DNA of 64,000 nucleotides from REEB95 sp050729835 (GCA_050729835.1 JBOHLS010000014.1:1-64000), one strand, 5' to 3'. Counted from the stretch's first letter, positions 26,873-36,088 are shown. The notes: a model not told the origin generated them from the letters alone. Translations and numbers: made by a program.

Positions 26873-27850
26873 CTATCGGATGGCGAGCGGATTGACCGGC
26901 GAGCCGACAGCGCCGGTCACCGGTAGCGCGGGCGCGACGAACATGAAGTCGTACCGCTTGTCGGCGGCACAGGCCTCGGCGATCTCGGCGAGATAAAAGA
27001 TCTCACCCAGCGTCAGGCCCATCATCGGGATGGCGATCCAGTGGAACGGCTGATTGACCGCGTCGGTCTCGCACGGCCGCACCTCGACGCCCCAGGTGTC
27101 GGTGGCAATGGCGGCGACCTCTTTCGCTTGGAGCCAGTCGAGCGTGTCGAAGGCGAGGCCGGGCGCGTCGCCGCCTGAATAGCCGTCCCAGTTGCCTTCG
27201 GCGAGCTTGCGCTCCATGTGGCCGGTGCGGACCAGCAGATAATCGCCGCGCCCGACCCTGACGCCGAAATGCGCCGTGGCGCGGTCGAGCAGGTCGCGGC
27301 CGATGGCGAAGCCGTCGGGCAGAGACGGCAGGCCGACCAGGCGCGCGACGTCGAGCAGCACGCCGCGGCCGACCATCTTCTCGCGCGTTTTCTCGATGCC
27401 GCATTTGGCGGCGCCGTTCGACGTGACGGCACGGCAATCGTAGCCGTTCCACATCGAATTCTCGTAGAAGACGTGCGCCAGCGCGTCCCATTGCGTGCCG
27501 CACTGCATCGGCATGATGACCATGTCGTCGCTGGCGCGGATCTTGCGGTGGTCGAGCACGCCGGCATAGGCGTCGGTGCCGGTGCGCAGCATGACGTGGA
27601 TCGGGTTGAAGCGACCGAGCGCCGGATAGTTGGTCTTGCCGCCTTGCGGTCCCTTGCTATCGTAGGGTAAGGCCAACGAATGAACCCGGCCGCTGCGCAC
27701 GCAGCGCGCGGCGGCGGCGACGTCCTCGGGCTGGGTGTGGTTGAGCGTGCCGAGCTCATCATTGGTACCCCAACGGTCCCAGTTCTTGAGCCGCTCGGCC
27801 GCCGCCTGGATGTCGTCCATCGTCAGCTTCCGTCGGGTGTCGGCGCTCAT
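26873..27850 (-). CDS. Cyclase-family metal hydrolase (kynurenine formamidase-like)
   Basis: The 325-residue protein has the family metal motif in the form QCGTQWDALAHV, together with NWDRWGTNDELGTLN near the start and LVRTGHMERKLAEG in the middle. Cyclase-family (PF04199) enzymes hydrolyse amides or cyclic esters. The long N-terminal open frame beyond 27850 is rejected because it would be antisense to the divergent FAH gene. GGGGAGGGGA lies just before ATG 27850; ATG 27820 is an alternative. It leads the two-gene operon with the HpcH aldolase. Confidence 0.85.
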   Translation of the reverse strand: MSADTRRKLTMDDIQAAAERLKNWDRWGTNDELGTLNHTQPEDVAAAARCVRSGRVHSLALPYDSKGPQGGKTNYPALGRFNPIHVMLRTGTDAYAGVLDHRKIRASDDMVIMPMQCGTQWDALAHVFYENSMWNGYDCRAVTSNGAAKCGIEKTREKMVGRGVLLDVARLVGLPSLPDGFAIGRDLLDRATAHFGVRVGRGDYLLVRTGHMERKLAEGNWDGYSGGDAPGLAFDTLDWLQAKEVAAIATDTWGVEVRPCETDAVNQPFHWIAIPMMGLTLGEIFYLAEIAEACAADKRYDFMFVAPALPVTGAVGSPVNPLAIR

Positions 27851-27973
27851 TCCCCTCCCCGCTTTTTGCATGCCAACCACAAGCACGAAGACGTTGCAGG
27901 CAAGCCCCCTTAGCGTCAAGCTGCGCCGCCATTCGGCGACCCCGTCGCGGGGCATAAGACAAGGGAGCAGTGG

Positions 27974-28870
27974 ATGAAATTCGTGACTTTCGGCGCGCTG
28001 GCCGCGCCGCGGCTGGGCGCGCTCGACGCCGAGCGCGGCGTGCTCGACCTCAAGAAGGCGAACGGCCGCCTGCCCGGCGACCTCTATGCCCTGATCGAGG
28101 GCGGCGCCGCGGCGCTGAAGGCGGCGAAGGCGACCTTCGAGGCGGCGCGCAAGAAGAAGGGCGGCACCTGGACGCCGCTGAAGCGCGCCAAGCTGCTGGC
28201 GCCGTTCCCGTCGCCGCGCAAGAACGTATTCTGCGTCGGCCGCAATTATAAGCTGCACATCCTCGAAGGCGCGCGCGCCCGCGGCGTCGAGCCCACTTTC
28301 CCCAAGGTGCCGGAGTTCTTCTCCAAGCCGCGCACCACGGTGATCGGGCCCGAAGCCGGCATCCTGCGTCACGCCAAGAACACGCAGAATCTCGACTACG
28401 AGGTCGAGCTCGCCATCGTCATCGGTAAGCGCGTTCGCAACGTGCCGCCGGAGAAGGCGATGGCGGCGGTGTTCGGCTACACCATCGTCAACGACGTGAC
28501 GGCGCGCGACGCACAGCGCGCCCACGGCCAGTGGTTCAAGGGCAAGAGCTACGACACGTTCTGCCCGATGGGGCCGTGCGTGGTGACCGCCGACGAGTTC
28601 GGCAACCCCAGCGGCCATCGCATCGCACTCAAGGTCAACGGCGAGATCCGCCAGGATTCGAACACCGCCGACCTGCTGTTCGACGTGCCGGCGATGGTGT
28701 CGCAGCTCTGCGTCAGCCTGACGCTCGAACCCGGCGACGTGATCGCCACCGGCACGCCGTCGGGCGTCGCCATGGGCATGACGCCGCAGAAATGGCTCCA
28801 GGTCGGCGACGTGGTCGAAGCCGAAGTCCACGGCATCGGCGTGTTGCGCAACCGCGTCGTCGACGGTTGA
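27974..28870 (+). CDS. Fumarylacetoacetate hydrolase family protein
   Basis: The 298-residue protein has the FAH catalytic fold: FCVGRNYKLHI, the metal-site stretch NLDYEVELAIVIGKRV, VNDVTARDAQRAH and GTPSGVAMGM. Family members are hydrolases, decarboxylases or isomerases acting on 2-oxo acids at the end of ring-cleavage pathways. It diverges from the cyclase operon over 123 bp and is followed 28 bp later by a glutathione transferase gene, an association seen in maleylpyruvate-type pathways, though no isomerase motif proves this here. Confidence 0.9.
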   Translation: MKFVTFGALAAPRLGALDAERGVLDLKKANGRLPGDLYALIEGGAAALKAAKATFEAARKKKGGTWTPLKRAKLLAPFPSPRKNVFCVGRNYKLHILEGARARGVEPTFPKVPEFFSKPRTTVIGPEAGILRHAKNTQNLDYEVELAIVIGKRVRNVPPEKAMAAVFGYTIVNDVTARDAQRAHGQWFKGKSYDTFCPMGPCVVTADEFGNPSGHRIALKVNGEIRQDSNTADLLFDVPAMVSQLCVSLTLEPGDVIATGTPSGVAMGMTPQKWLQVGDVVEAEVHGIGVLRNRVVDG

Positions 28871-28898
28871 CGGCGCGCGTCAAGCGGAGGGGATCGAA

Positions 28899-29513
28899 AT
28901 GCTGACGCTCTATTATGGTCCCGGCGCCTGCTCGATGGCGTCGCATATCGTGCTCGAGGAAAGCGGCGAGAAATACGAAGGCCGCAAGGTCAACCTAACG
29001 CAAGGCGAGCAGCGCTCGCCCGAATACCTCAAGCTCAATCCGCACGCCAAGGTGCCGGCCTTGAAGCTCGACAACGGCGAGATGCTGACCGAGAACGCAG
29101 CCATCCTGCCCTATCTCGGCAAGCGCTTCCGGCTGTGGCCGGGCGATGCGATGGCGGAATCGCGCGCCTTGTCGTGGATCGGCTATTTCTCCTCGACCGT
29201 CCATCCGGCGCACACCCATGTCGGCCGGCCCGAGCGCTTCAGCCCCGAGCCGGCGACGCATGCCGGCGTCAAGGAAACCGGCCTCAAGGCGTTCCACGGT
29301 TATCTCAAGGAGATCGACGGGCTCTATGCCGGCAAGGACTGGCTGTTCGGAAATTTCTCGGTGGTCGATCCCTACGCCTTCGTCTTCTACACCTGGGGCG
29401 TGCGTCGCGAGTTGCCCATGGCGGAGATGAAGAATTATTCCGCCTTCAAGGACCGCATGCTCAAGCGGCCGGCGGTGCAGCGCGTGGTCGAGGATGAGAA
29501 GGTGAAGGTTTAG
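28899..29513 (+). CDS. Glutathione S-transferase, beta-class-like
   Basis: The 204-residue protein has an N-terminal thioredoxin-like domain with LYYGPGACSMASHI; the Cys at 11 is the activating residue of bacterial beta-class enzymes. It continues with NPHAKVPALKLDNGEMLTEN, which binds glutathione, and a helical C-terminal domain with GNFSVVDPYAF. It probably conjugates or isomerises an intermediate in concert with the FAH protein upstream, but detoxification is equally possible. ATG 28899 follows GGAGGGG. Confidence 0.9.
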   Translation: MLTLYYGPGACSMASHIVLEESGEKYEGRKVNLTQGEQRSPEYLKLNPHAKVPALKLDNGEMLTENAAILPYLGKRFRLWPGDAMAESRALSWIGYFSSTVHPAHTHVGRPERFSPEPATHAGVKETGLKAFHGYLKEIDGLYAGKDWLFGNFSVVDPYAFVFYTWGVRRELPMAEMKNYSAFKDRMLKRPAVQRVVEDEKVKV

Positions 29514-29522
29514 CGCCGCAGG

Positions 29523-29600
29523 CGTCACCCCCGTGCAAGCGGGGGTCCAGGGCAACTGTTCCGTATCGCGCCTGGGTTCCCGCTTGCGCGAGAACGACAG
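29523..29600. repeat. Palindromic intergenic element, copy 1 of 3
   Basis: The element is about 78 bp: GTCACCCCCGTGCAAGCGGGGGTCCAGG, a variable centre, then CCTGGGTTCCCGCTTGCGCGAGAACGAC. Each half is a hairpin (CCCCC..GGGGG and TCCCGC..GCGAGAA), and the two halves form an inverted pair. Related copies are at 35915-35989 and 39891-39967. It belongs to the common proteobacterial class whose halves read CGTCATTCCCGCG..GGGAATCCAGG. Confidence 0.75.
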
Positions 29601-29617
29601 AAGAAACTTAATCCGAA

Positions 29618-30334
29618 TTAGCGCCTGGCGCCCGCGCGGCGTGCCCACAGCTCATAGGCGCGGCCCAGCACCTTGTCCTGCGTCTCGCGCGCGCGGCGTG
29701 CCTCGCCCGGCGTCAGGTACTTCACCGGGCCGAGCTTGAGCGCCTCGCCCTGGAGGCGCGCGTTGATCTCGGCATAGACCGCGCGATAAACCGCGTGCTG
29801 GAGCGTCGGGCCGACCGCGACCGAGCCGTGGCCGCGCATCAGCGCCACCACGTTGCGGCCGAGCGCGCGCGCCAGATCGTCGCCTTGCGCCACGCTCACC
29901 ACCAGCATGTCGGTGTCGCCGGAAAATTCGTGGATGTCCCACACCGGCACGTCGTCGCCGAGAAAGCCGCCCATGTGGAAGACCGGGCGCAATCTCTGCG
30001 GCGTGATGCCGAAGGGGATGATGCTCGGGCTGTGGCTGTGCACCACCCCCATCACGTCGGGACGCGCCGCGTAAATCGAGCCGTGAATGAAGCGCTCGAG
30101 ATAGGGCTGGCGGCCGCGCGGATCGATCGCCGCGCCGGCGAGATCGAACTGCATGATGTCCTTCGGCGAAACCAGCGCCGGCGCCATGCTGCGCGCCAAA
30201 AGGAAGCGGTCGGGCCGGCGCGCGTCGCGCAGGCTGACATGGCCGAAGCCGTCGACCACGCCCTCGTTGTAGAGGATGCGGTTGGCGACCGCGAGCGCGG
30301 CGGCCTGTTTGGCGTTAATTGCGGCTTTGGCCAT
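29618..30334 (-). CDS. Class II aldolase/adducin family protein
   Basis: The 238-residue protein has the zinc-binding histidines in VVHSHSPSII and MRGHGSVAVG, plus GHVSLRD near the N terminus, typical of L-fuculose-phosphate aldolase relatives. Non-sugar members of this family decarboxylate or cleave hydroxy acids. ATG 30334 is preceded by GGGGGGA. The gene sits 20 bp after the enoyl-CoA hydratase stop on the same strand, suggesting an operon in a catabolic block. The substrate is unknown. Confidence 0.87.
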   Translation of the reverse strand: MAKAAINAKQAAALAVANRILYNEGVVDGFGHVSLRDARRPDRFLLARSMAPALVSPKDIMQFDLAGAAIDPRGRQPYLERFIHGSIYAARPDVMGVVHSHSPSIIPFGITPQRLRPVFHMGGFLGDDVPVWDIHEFSGDTDMLVVSVAQGDDLARALGRNVVALMRGHGSVAVGPTLQHAVYRAVYAEINARLQGEALKLGPVKYLTPGEARRARETQDKVLGRAYELWARRAGARR

Positions 30335-30354
30335 ACGTCCCCCCGCTTTCCGGC

Positions 30355-31134
30355 TCACTCGCCGCGGAACTGCGGCGGTCGCTTATTGAGGAAAGCGTCC
30401 ATGCCTTCGCGGAAATCCTTGCTCATGTAGCACATGAGGATGAGGTCCTGGCCCTCGCCCGGCGGAATCCGCGCCATGAGGCGACGCAGCGCTTCCTTGG
30501 TCGCGCGCAAGGTCAGCGGCGCGTGGGATGCTACGGTGCGCGCCACCTCCTCCGCCCGCTTCATCAGCTCGGACGGCTCGACCACCTCGGTGACGAAACC
30601 GATGGCATGCGCCTCGGGCGCGTCGATGAGTCGGGCGTTGAAGATCAGGTCCTTGACGCGGCCGGCGCTGCCGACCAGCGATAAGAGGCGCGCGTAGTTG
30701 CCCATCGAGAGACAGTTGCCGAGCGTGCGCGCCACCGGAAAGCCGAAACGCGAATTGACCGCGGCGATGCGCAAGTCGCAGCAAGCGGCGATGCCGGCGC
30801 CGCCGCCGGTGCAGGCGCCCTGGACGGCGGCGATGGTCGGCTTGCCGCAGGCCTCGAGCGCGCTCAGCACGCGGTCGATACGCGCCTCGTAGGCGAGCGC
30901 ATCCTCAGGCTTGTCGAAGGCCTTGAACTGCGAGATGTCGGTACCCGAGGCGAAGGCCTTGTCGCCGGCGCCGGTCAGCAGCAGCACGTGCACGGCGCGG
31001 TCCTTGTCGGCCTCCCGGCAGATCTGGGCCAGCCGGTCGTACATCGCGAAGGTCAGCGCGTTGCGCGCCTGCGGCCGGTTGAAGGTGATCCGGCCGATGC
31101 CGTCCTTGAGTTCGTAAAGCAGGTCTTCACTCAC
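30355..31134 (-). CDS. Enoyl-CoA hydratase/isomerase family protein
   Basis: The 259-residue crotonase-fold protein has FNRPQARNALTFAMYD, the oxyanion-hole strand GTDISQF and the CTGGGAGIAACCDLRIA helix. The acidic catalytic position is not the usual pair of Glu residues, since the segment after the GGG turn reads NSRFGFPVARTLGNCLS. The substrate may therefore differ from simple 2-enoyl-CoAs. Start GTG 31134 is chosen because upstream codons are Pro/Ala-rich filler. It leads the pair with the class II aldolase. Confidence 0.87.
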   Translation of the reverse strand: MSEDLLYELKDGIGRITFNRPQARNALTFAMYDRLAQICREADKDRAVHVLLLTGAGDKAFASGTDISQFKAFDKPEDALAYEARIDRVLSALEACGKPTIAAVQGACTGGGAGIAACCDLRIAAVNSRFGFPVARTLGNCLSMGNYARLLSLVGSAGRVKDLIFNARLIDAPEAHAIGFVTEVVEPSELMKRAEEVARTVASHAPLTLRATKEALRRLMARIPPGEGQDLILMCYMSKDFREGMDAFLNKRPPQFRGE

Positions 31135-31193
31135 TGGAGATGCTCCGGCCGGGAAAGGGGCGCCCACTATGCCATGCTCGTCACGGCACTCAA

Positions 31194-31286
31194 CCCCTCA
31201 CCCTTCCCTCTTCCCCTTGCAGAGGGAGATGGTTGCTTTGAGTTAGGCGAGGCAGCGCCGAGCCTTACTCAAAGCTGGGTGAGGGG
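31194..31286. repeat. 93-bp CCCTCACCC/GGGTGAGGG element, copy 1 of 2
   Basis: CCCCTCACCC (31194-31203) and GGGTGAGGGG (31277-31286) are perfect 10-bp terminal inverted repeats. Inside are CCCTCTTCCCC..AGAGGGAGA and TTGCTTTGAGTT..ACTCAAAGC pairings. A longer version is at 60616-60718. Its size, terminal repeats and lack of genes resemble a MITE-like or REP-like element. Confidence 0.72.
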
Positions 31287-31381
31287 ATGGTGCGTTCGGC
31301 GCGTGCGGGTAATGACGCGGATTGGCGTGCAGCGCCGGTTTCGTGGCACAATAAGCCCGCGATCGGACAACGGAGGATGCG

Positions 31382-31837
31382 GTGCCGCTGACCCATCTCG
31401 AGCATTTCCTGATTCAGTCGCCCGACATCGACGCGACACGCGACTGGTACGTCACGGTACTGGGCATGCGCGACGGGCCGCATCCCGATTTCGGCTTTCC
31501 GGTGCACTGGCTCTATGTCGGCGACGTGCCGGTGCTGCACATGACGCAAGGCGGCGCCAACGTCACCCAGGACCGGCTGCGCTATCTCGGCCAGCAGTCG
31601 CAGACGACCGAGGGCACCGGCGTCATTGACCACGTCGCCTTCCGCGCCACCGGCCTCGAAAGCATGATCGCGCACTTCAAGAAGCTCGGCGTCGCGTTCA
31701 AGGAACGCCAGGTCGACGACCAGGAGCTTTATCAGCTCTTCCTGTTCGACCCGAACGGCGTCAAGGTCGAGCTCAACTTCGCGGCGGCCGAGGCGAAGGG
31801 CCGCCGCGCCGAAGTGATGGCGACCAACTATCGCTGA
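31382..31837 (+). CDS. VOC-family glyoxalase/dioxygenase-fold protein
   Basis: The 151-residue protein opens PLTHLEHFLIQSPDIDATRD and continues with IDHVAFRATGLESM and FLFDPNGVKVELNFAA. The metal positions are His in LEHF, His in IDHVAF and Glu in VELNF, a full set for a metal-using VOC enzyme. GTG 31382 follows GGAGG at six bases. It is the last gene of the catabolic block, divergent from the enoyl-CoA hydratase pair. Confidence 0.85.
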   Translation: MPLTHLEHFLIQSPDIDATRDWYVTVLGMRDGPHPDFGFPVHWLYVGDVPVLHMTQGGANVTQDRLRYLGQQSQTTEGTGVIDHVAFRATGLESMIAHFKKLGVAFKERQVDDQELYQLFLFDPNGVKVELNFAAAEAKGRRAEVMATNYR

Positions 31838-31984
31838 TTCGGCGCATATCCGACGCGATCCGGCCCGATCCGGCTAGGCAATCCGCCGACCGCTCTTTAT
31901 ATTCGGCGGTGCCATTCGAGCCCCCAAGGGGCGATTCGCAACCGATGCGCGACAGCGCCGAGAAACCGCGTGCTTGAGAAAACC

Positions 31985-32824
31985 ATGCCCGACGTGAAGC
32001 CATTGCTGGCCGGCAAGCGCGGCCTTGTCATGGGCGTGGCCAACGAGCGCTCGATCGCCTGGGCGATCGCGCGCGCGGTGCACGCGCACGGCGCCGAGCT
32101 CGCCTTCACCTATCAGGGCGACGCGCTCGGCAAGCGCGTGCGGCCGCTGGCCGACGACGTCGGTGGCATCGTCGTCGGCGATTGCGACGTCACCAACGAG
32201 GCGAGCGTCGCCGCGGTGTTCGACGCGCTCGCCCAGCGCTGGCAGCGCCTCGATTTCGTTGTGCACGCCGTCGCCTATTCCGACGCCGAGGAGCTGAAGG
32301 GCCAGTACGTCGACACGACGCGGGCGAACTTCCTCAAGAGCATGGAAGTCTCGTGCTACTCGTTCACCGATCTCTGCCGCCGCGCCGTGCCGCTGATGCC
32401 GAACGGCGGCAGCCTGCTGACGCTCAGCTATATCGGCGCCGAGCGCGTCATGCCGCATTACAACGTGATGGGCGTGGCCAAGGCCGCGCTCGAGGCGTCG
32501 GTGCGCTATCTCGCCGTCGATCTCGGCACCAAGAACATCCGCGTCAACGCGATCTCGGCCGGACCAATGAAGACTCTTGCCGCCTCGGGCATCGGCGATT
32601 TCCGCTACATCCTCAAGTGGAACCAGCTCAACTCGCCTTTGAAGCGTAACATCACGCTCGACGAGGTCGGCAACGCAGGCCTCTACCTGTTGAGCGACCT
32701 CTCGACCGGCGTCACCGGCGAGGTGCATCACGTTGATTCCGGTTATCACGTCGTCGGCATGCTGGCCGTCGACGCAGCGCTCGAGGTCGCCGAGATGCTT
32801 GCGACTTTCAAACCGAGCCGCTGA
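31985..32824 (+). CDS. fabI: Enoyl-ACP reductase (NADH)
   Basis: FabI reduces the double bond in the last step of each fatty-acid elongation cycle. The 279-residue protein has the altered Rossmann motif GLVMGVANERSIAWAIA and the catalytic Tyr159 and Lys166 in HYNVMGVAK, the Y-x6-K spacing of FabI. Other signatures are HAVAYSD and SAGPMKTLAASGI. ATG 31985 gives the usual N terminus; GTG 31970 in the same frame is an alternative. It is followed 15 bp later by aroC, an arrangement familiar in alphaproteobacteria. Confidence 0.95.
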   Translation: MPDVKPLLAGKRGLVMGVANERSIAWAIARAVHAHGAELAFTYQGDALGKRVRPLADDVGGIVVGDCDVTNEASVAAVFDALAQRWQRLDFVVHAVAYSDAEELKGQYVDTTRANFLKSMEVSCYSFTDLCRRAVPLMPNGGSLLTLSYIGAERVMPHYNVMGVAKAALEASVRYLAVDLGTKNIRVNAISAGPMKTLAASGIGDFRYILKWNQLNSPLKRNITLDEVGNAGLYLLSDLSTGVTGEVHHVDSGYHVVGMLAVDAALEVAEMLATFKPSR

Positions 32825-32839
32825 CCGGTCCAGGGCGCG

Positions 32840-33910
32840 ATGGCAGGCAACGGCTTCGGCACAATCTTCCGCTTCACCACCTGGGGCGAAAGCCACGGCC
32901 CGGCGATCGGCTGCGTCGTCGAAGGCGTACCGCCGCGTATCCCCCTATCTGAATCCGACATCCAGCCCTGGCTCGACAAGCGGCGGCCGGGCTCGTCGCG
33001 CTTCACCACCCAGCGCAAGGAAAGCGACCGCGTCCAAATCCTGTCGGGCGTATTCGAGGGCCAAACCACCGGCGCGCCGATCTCGCTGCTGATCGCCAAC
33101 GAGGACGCGCGCTCCAAGGATTACGACGCGATCAAGGACCAGTTCCGCCCCGGCCACGCCGACTACACCTATTGGGCGAAGTACGGCATCCGCGATTACC
33201 GCGGCGGCGGCCGCGCCTCGGCGCGCGAGACCGCTTCGCGCGTCGCCGCCGGCGCGGTGGCGCGCAAGGTCCTCGGCGAGGCGGTGACGATCCGCGGCGC
33301 GCTTATCCAGATCGGGCCGCACGCCATCGACCGCCAGCGCTGGGATTGGCAAGCGGTCGACGCCAATCCGTTCTTCTGCCCCGATCCGCGGATGGTCGAG
33401 CGCTGGGAGAACTTTCTGGACGAGACGCGCAAGGCGGGATCGAGCGCCGGCGCGGTCATCGAGGTCCAGGCCAGCGGCGTGCCCGCCGGCTTGGGCGAGC
33501 CGATCTACGACAAGTTCGACGCCGATCTGGCCAAGGCGATGATGAGCATCAACGCCGTCAAAGGCGTCGAGATCGGCGCCGGCATGGCGGCGGCGGCGCT
33601 GTCGGGCGAGCAGAACGCCGACGAGATGCGGATGAAGGGCAGCAAGGTGACGTTCCTGACCAACCACGCCGGCGGCATCCTGGGCGGAATCTCGACCGGC
33701 CAGGACGTCGTCGCCCGCTTCGCGGTCAAGCCCACAAGCTCGATTTTGAAGCCGCTCAAGAGCGTCGACCGCTTCGGCAAGGAGATCGAGGTCAGCACCA
33801 AGGGCCGTCACGATCCCTGCGTCGGCATCCGCGCCGTGCCGGTCGGCGAGGCGATGATGGCGGTCGTCCTGGCCGACCACCTGCTGCGGCACCGCGCGCA
33901 ATGCGGCTGA
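32840..33910 (+). CDS. aroC: Chorismate synthase
   Basis: AroC makes chorismate from EPSP, using reduced FMN, at the end of the shikimate pathway. The 356-residue protein has all three family signatures: GESHGPAIGCVVEGVPP near residue 16, the central GGGRASARETASRVAAGA, and RFAVKPTSSI near the C terminus. It is probably co-transcribed with fabI. Length and motifs are normal. Confidence 0.97.
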   Translation: MAGNGFGTIFRFTTWGESHGPAIGCVVEGVPPRIPLSESDIQPWLDKRRPGSSRFTTQRKESDRVQILSGVFEGQTTGAPISLLIANEDARSKDYDAIKDQFRPGHADYTYWAKYGIRDYRGGGRASARETASRVAAGAVARKVLGEAVTIRGALIQIGPHAIDRQRWDWQAVDANPFFCPDPRMVERWENFLDETRKAGSSAGAVIEVQASGVPAGLGEPIYDKFDADLAKAMMSINAVKGVEIGAGMAAAALSGEQNADEMRMKGSKVTFLTNHAGGILGGISTGQDVVARFAVKPTSSILKPLKSVDRFGKEIEVSTKGRHDPCVGIRAVPVGEAMMAVVLADHLLRHRAQCG

Positions 33911-33944
33911 GCGTCGGCAGCGCGCCGGCGAATCGTCCACGCCG

Positions 33945-35906
33945 ATGAATCCCGCGTTCGGCGCCGCGCTCGACCATTTTGAGGCCGGCCGCCTGGACGA
34001 CGCCGAAGCCGTCTGCCGCGCCATCCTGGCGCAAGACGCGACGCAACCCGACGCGCTGTTCCTGCTCGGCCTGATCGCGCACCGGCGCGGTCGCGCCGAC
34101 GAGGCAGTCGAGCGCATCCGCGCGGCGATCAAGCGCAATCGCGCCAGCCCGCTCTTCCACAACGCGCTTGGCTTGGCGCAGGCGGCGCGCGGCCGCGGCA
34201 CCGAGGCGATCGCCGCATACCGCAAGGCGCTGGAACTGGCGCCGCGCTACGCCGACGCCCAGGTCAATCTCGGCAATGCGCTGGAGAAGCGCGGCGACCG
34301 CACCGCGGCGATCGACTGCTTCCGGCGCGCCATCGCTATCGAACCCAATCTCGCGGTGGCGCATTTCAATCTCGGCAACGCGCTGCTCGCCCAAAGCGAC
34401 GCCGCGGCGATCGACGCTTATCGCCGCGCCATAGAGCACAAGCCCGATCTCGCCGACGCGCACATGAATCTCGGCATCGTGCTACGCCGCCAGGGCCAGC
34501 CGCAAGCTGCTGTCGCCTGTTTCCGCCGCGCCATCGAATTGCGACCGGACCACGCGGCGGCCTACGACAACCTCGCCGGCATGCTCGCCGAGATGGGATG
34601 TCTTGACGAAGCCGTCGCAGCCAATCATCGCGCGCTCGCGCTCGGCCCGGCGAATGCCGCCGCCCATTCCAATCTGATCTTCAACCTGAATTTCGACGCC
34701 AGCCTGGGCGTCGCGGAGCATCAGGCCGAGCGCCGGCGCTGGGCCGAGCGTCACGCCGCGGCGCTGGCGCAGGCCGTCGCGCGGCGTCCCGCCGACCGAG
34801 ATCCCGAGCGGCGGCTGCGCGTCGGCTATGTCAGCGCGCATTTCCGCGCCTATGCCGCGAGCTATGCCTTCGGCGGCGTGCTGACACGGCACGATCCGGC
34901 ACGGGTCGAAATCTTCTGCTATTCCGACACGCAGCAGCCCGACGAACTGACGGCGATCTTCCGCCGCGCCGCCCATCATTGGCGCGACACCGCCGATCTC
35001 GGCGACGCGGCTCTGGCCGAGCGCATCGCCAGAGACCGGATCGACATTCTGATCGACCTCGTCGGCCACATGGGCGGCCACCGGCTGCTGGTCTTCGCGC
35101 GTCGGCCGGCGCCAATCCAGATCACCGCCTGGGGCGAACCGACCGGCACAGGCCTTGCCGCGATGGATTACCTGCTCGCCGATCCGGTGTTGATTCCGCC
35201 AGCCGAGCGGCCGTTGTTCGCCGAACGGATCATCGACCTGCCCGGTGCCCTCGGCTATTGGACGCCCGAGCCCCTGCCCGCGCCCGGCCCGCTACCGGCG
35301 CGCGCCAACGGCTTCGTCACCTTCGGCTCGTTCAACCGCCGCGCCAAGGTCACGCCCGGCGTGCTGCGCGACTGGAGCGCGATCCTGCGCGCATTGCCCG
35401 AGGCGCGTCTGGTGCTCAAGGCCAAGCAGTTCGGCGATCCCGCCGAGCAGACGGCATTGCGGCAGGAATTTGCCCGCGCCGGCTTGCAAGCCGAGCGCGT
35501 GACGTTCCTGGGCCAGACCGGACGCGCCGAGCATTTCGCCGCCTATCGCACGCTCGACCTGGCGCTCGATCCGTTTCCGCACGGCGGCGGCATGACGACG
35601 CTCGACGCGCTGGCGATGGGCGTGCCGGTGATCACGCGCACCGGCCGCACCATCCCGTCGCGGCTGGCGGCGAGCTGCCTGACGGCGCTCGACCTCAAGC
35701 GATTCATCGCCGCCGATGAGACCGCCTATGTCGCTGCCGCGGTGGCGGCGGCGCGCGATCTCGCGGCGCTCGAACGCCTGCGCGCCGACCTGCCCGGCCG
35801 CCTGGCGCATTCGCCCATCGGCGATGCGCGGCGGTATGCAGAAGCGGCCGAGGACGCCTACCGCGCAGCCTGGCGACGGTATTGCGCGGAAGCCGCGGGG
35901 CGATAA
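33945..35906 (+). CDS. TPR-repeat protein with GT41 (SPINDLY/OGT-like) glycosyltransferase domain
   Basis: The 653-residue protein has about seven 34-residue TPR units (about residues 1-245), with repeated patterns such as YADAQVNLGNALEKRGD and NLAVAHFNLGNAL. A GT41 catalytic region follows, with RLRVGYVSAHFRAYA, DILIDLVGHMGGHRL, PAPIQITAWGEPTGTGL and DPFPHGGGMTTLDAL. Relatives add GlcNAc, fucose or other sugars to Ser/Thr of proteins, so cytoplasmic protein glycosylation is likely. No flagellin or adhesin gene is nearby to suggest a target. Confidence 0.88.
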   Translation: MNPAFGAALDHFEAGRLDDAEAVCRAILAQDATQPDALFLLGLIAHRRGRADEAVERIRAAIKRNRASPLFHNALGLAQAARGRGTEAIAAYRKALELAPRYADAQVNLGNALEKRGDRTAAIDCFRRAIAIEPNLAVAHFNLGNALLAQSDAAAIDAYRRAIEHKPDLADAHMNLGIVLRRQGQPQAAVACFRRAIELRPDHAAAYDNLAGMLAEMGCLDEAVAANHRALALGPANAAAHSNLIFNLNFDASLGVAEHQAERRRWAERHAAALAQAVARRPADRDPERRLRVGYVSAHFRAYAASYAFGGVLTRHDPARVEIFCYSDTQQPDELTAIFRRAAHHWRDTADLGDAALAERIARDRIDILIDLVGHMGGHRLLVFARRPAPIQITAWGEPTGTGLAAMDYLLADPVLIPPAERPLFAERIIDLPGALGYWTPEPLPAPGPLPARANGFVTFGSFNRRAKVTPGVLRDWSAILRALPEARLVLKAKQFGDPAEQTALRQEFARAGLQAERVTFLGQTGRAEHFAAYRTLDLALDPFPHGGGMTTLDALAMGVPVITRTGRTIPSRLAASCLTALDLKRFIAADETAYVAAAVAAARDLAALERLRADLPGRLAHSPIGDARRYAEAAEDAYRAAWRRYCAEAAGR

Positions 35907-35914
35907 GGACCAAA

Positions 35915-35989
35915 CGTCATTCCCGCGAAAGCGGGAATCCAGGATCAAGAGCCCAGCCATTGCCCTGGGCCCCTGCTTTCGCAGGGACG
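35915..35989. repeat. Palindromic intergenic element, copy 2 of 3
   Basis: CGTCATTCCCGCGAAAGCGG begins the first half hairpin, which ends GAATCCAGG. The second half reads CCTGGGCCCCTGCTTTCGCA and ends GGGACGG. It is the best formed of the three copies. It lies between the GT41 gene and sppA, and both half hairpins are intact. Confidence 0.78.
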
Positions 35990-36088
35990 GCGGCGAACGC
36001 TATCGCATGGCGGTATTGGCTCGCCGCCGATTGATGCTCGGCCGCTTTCCGGGCAAAGTGGCGCAGTTCGGGATTGTCGGGAGGTCGC

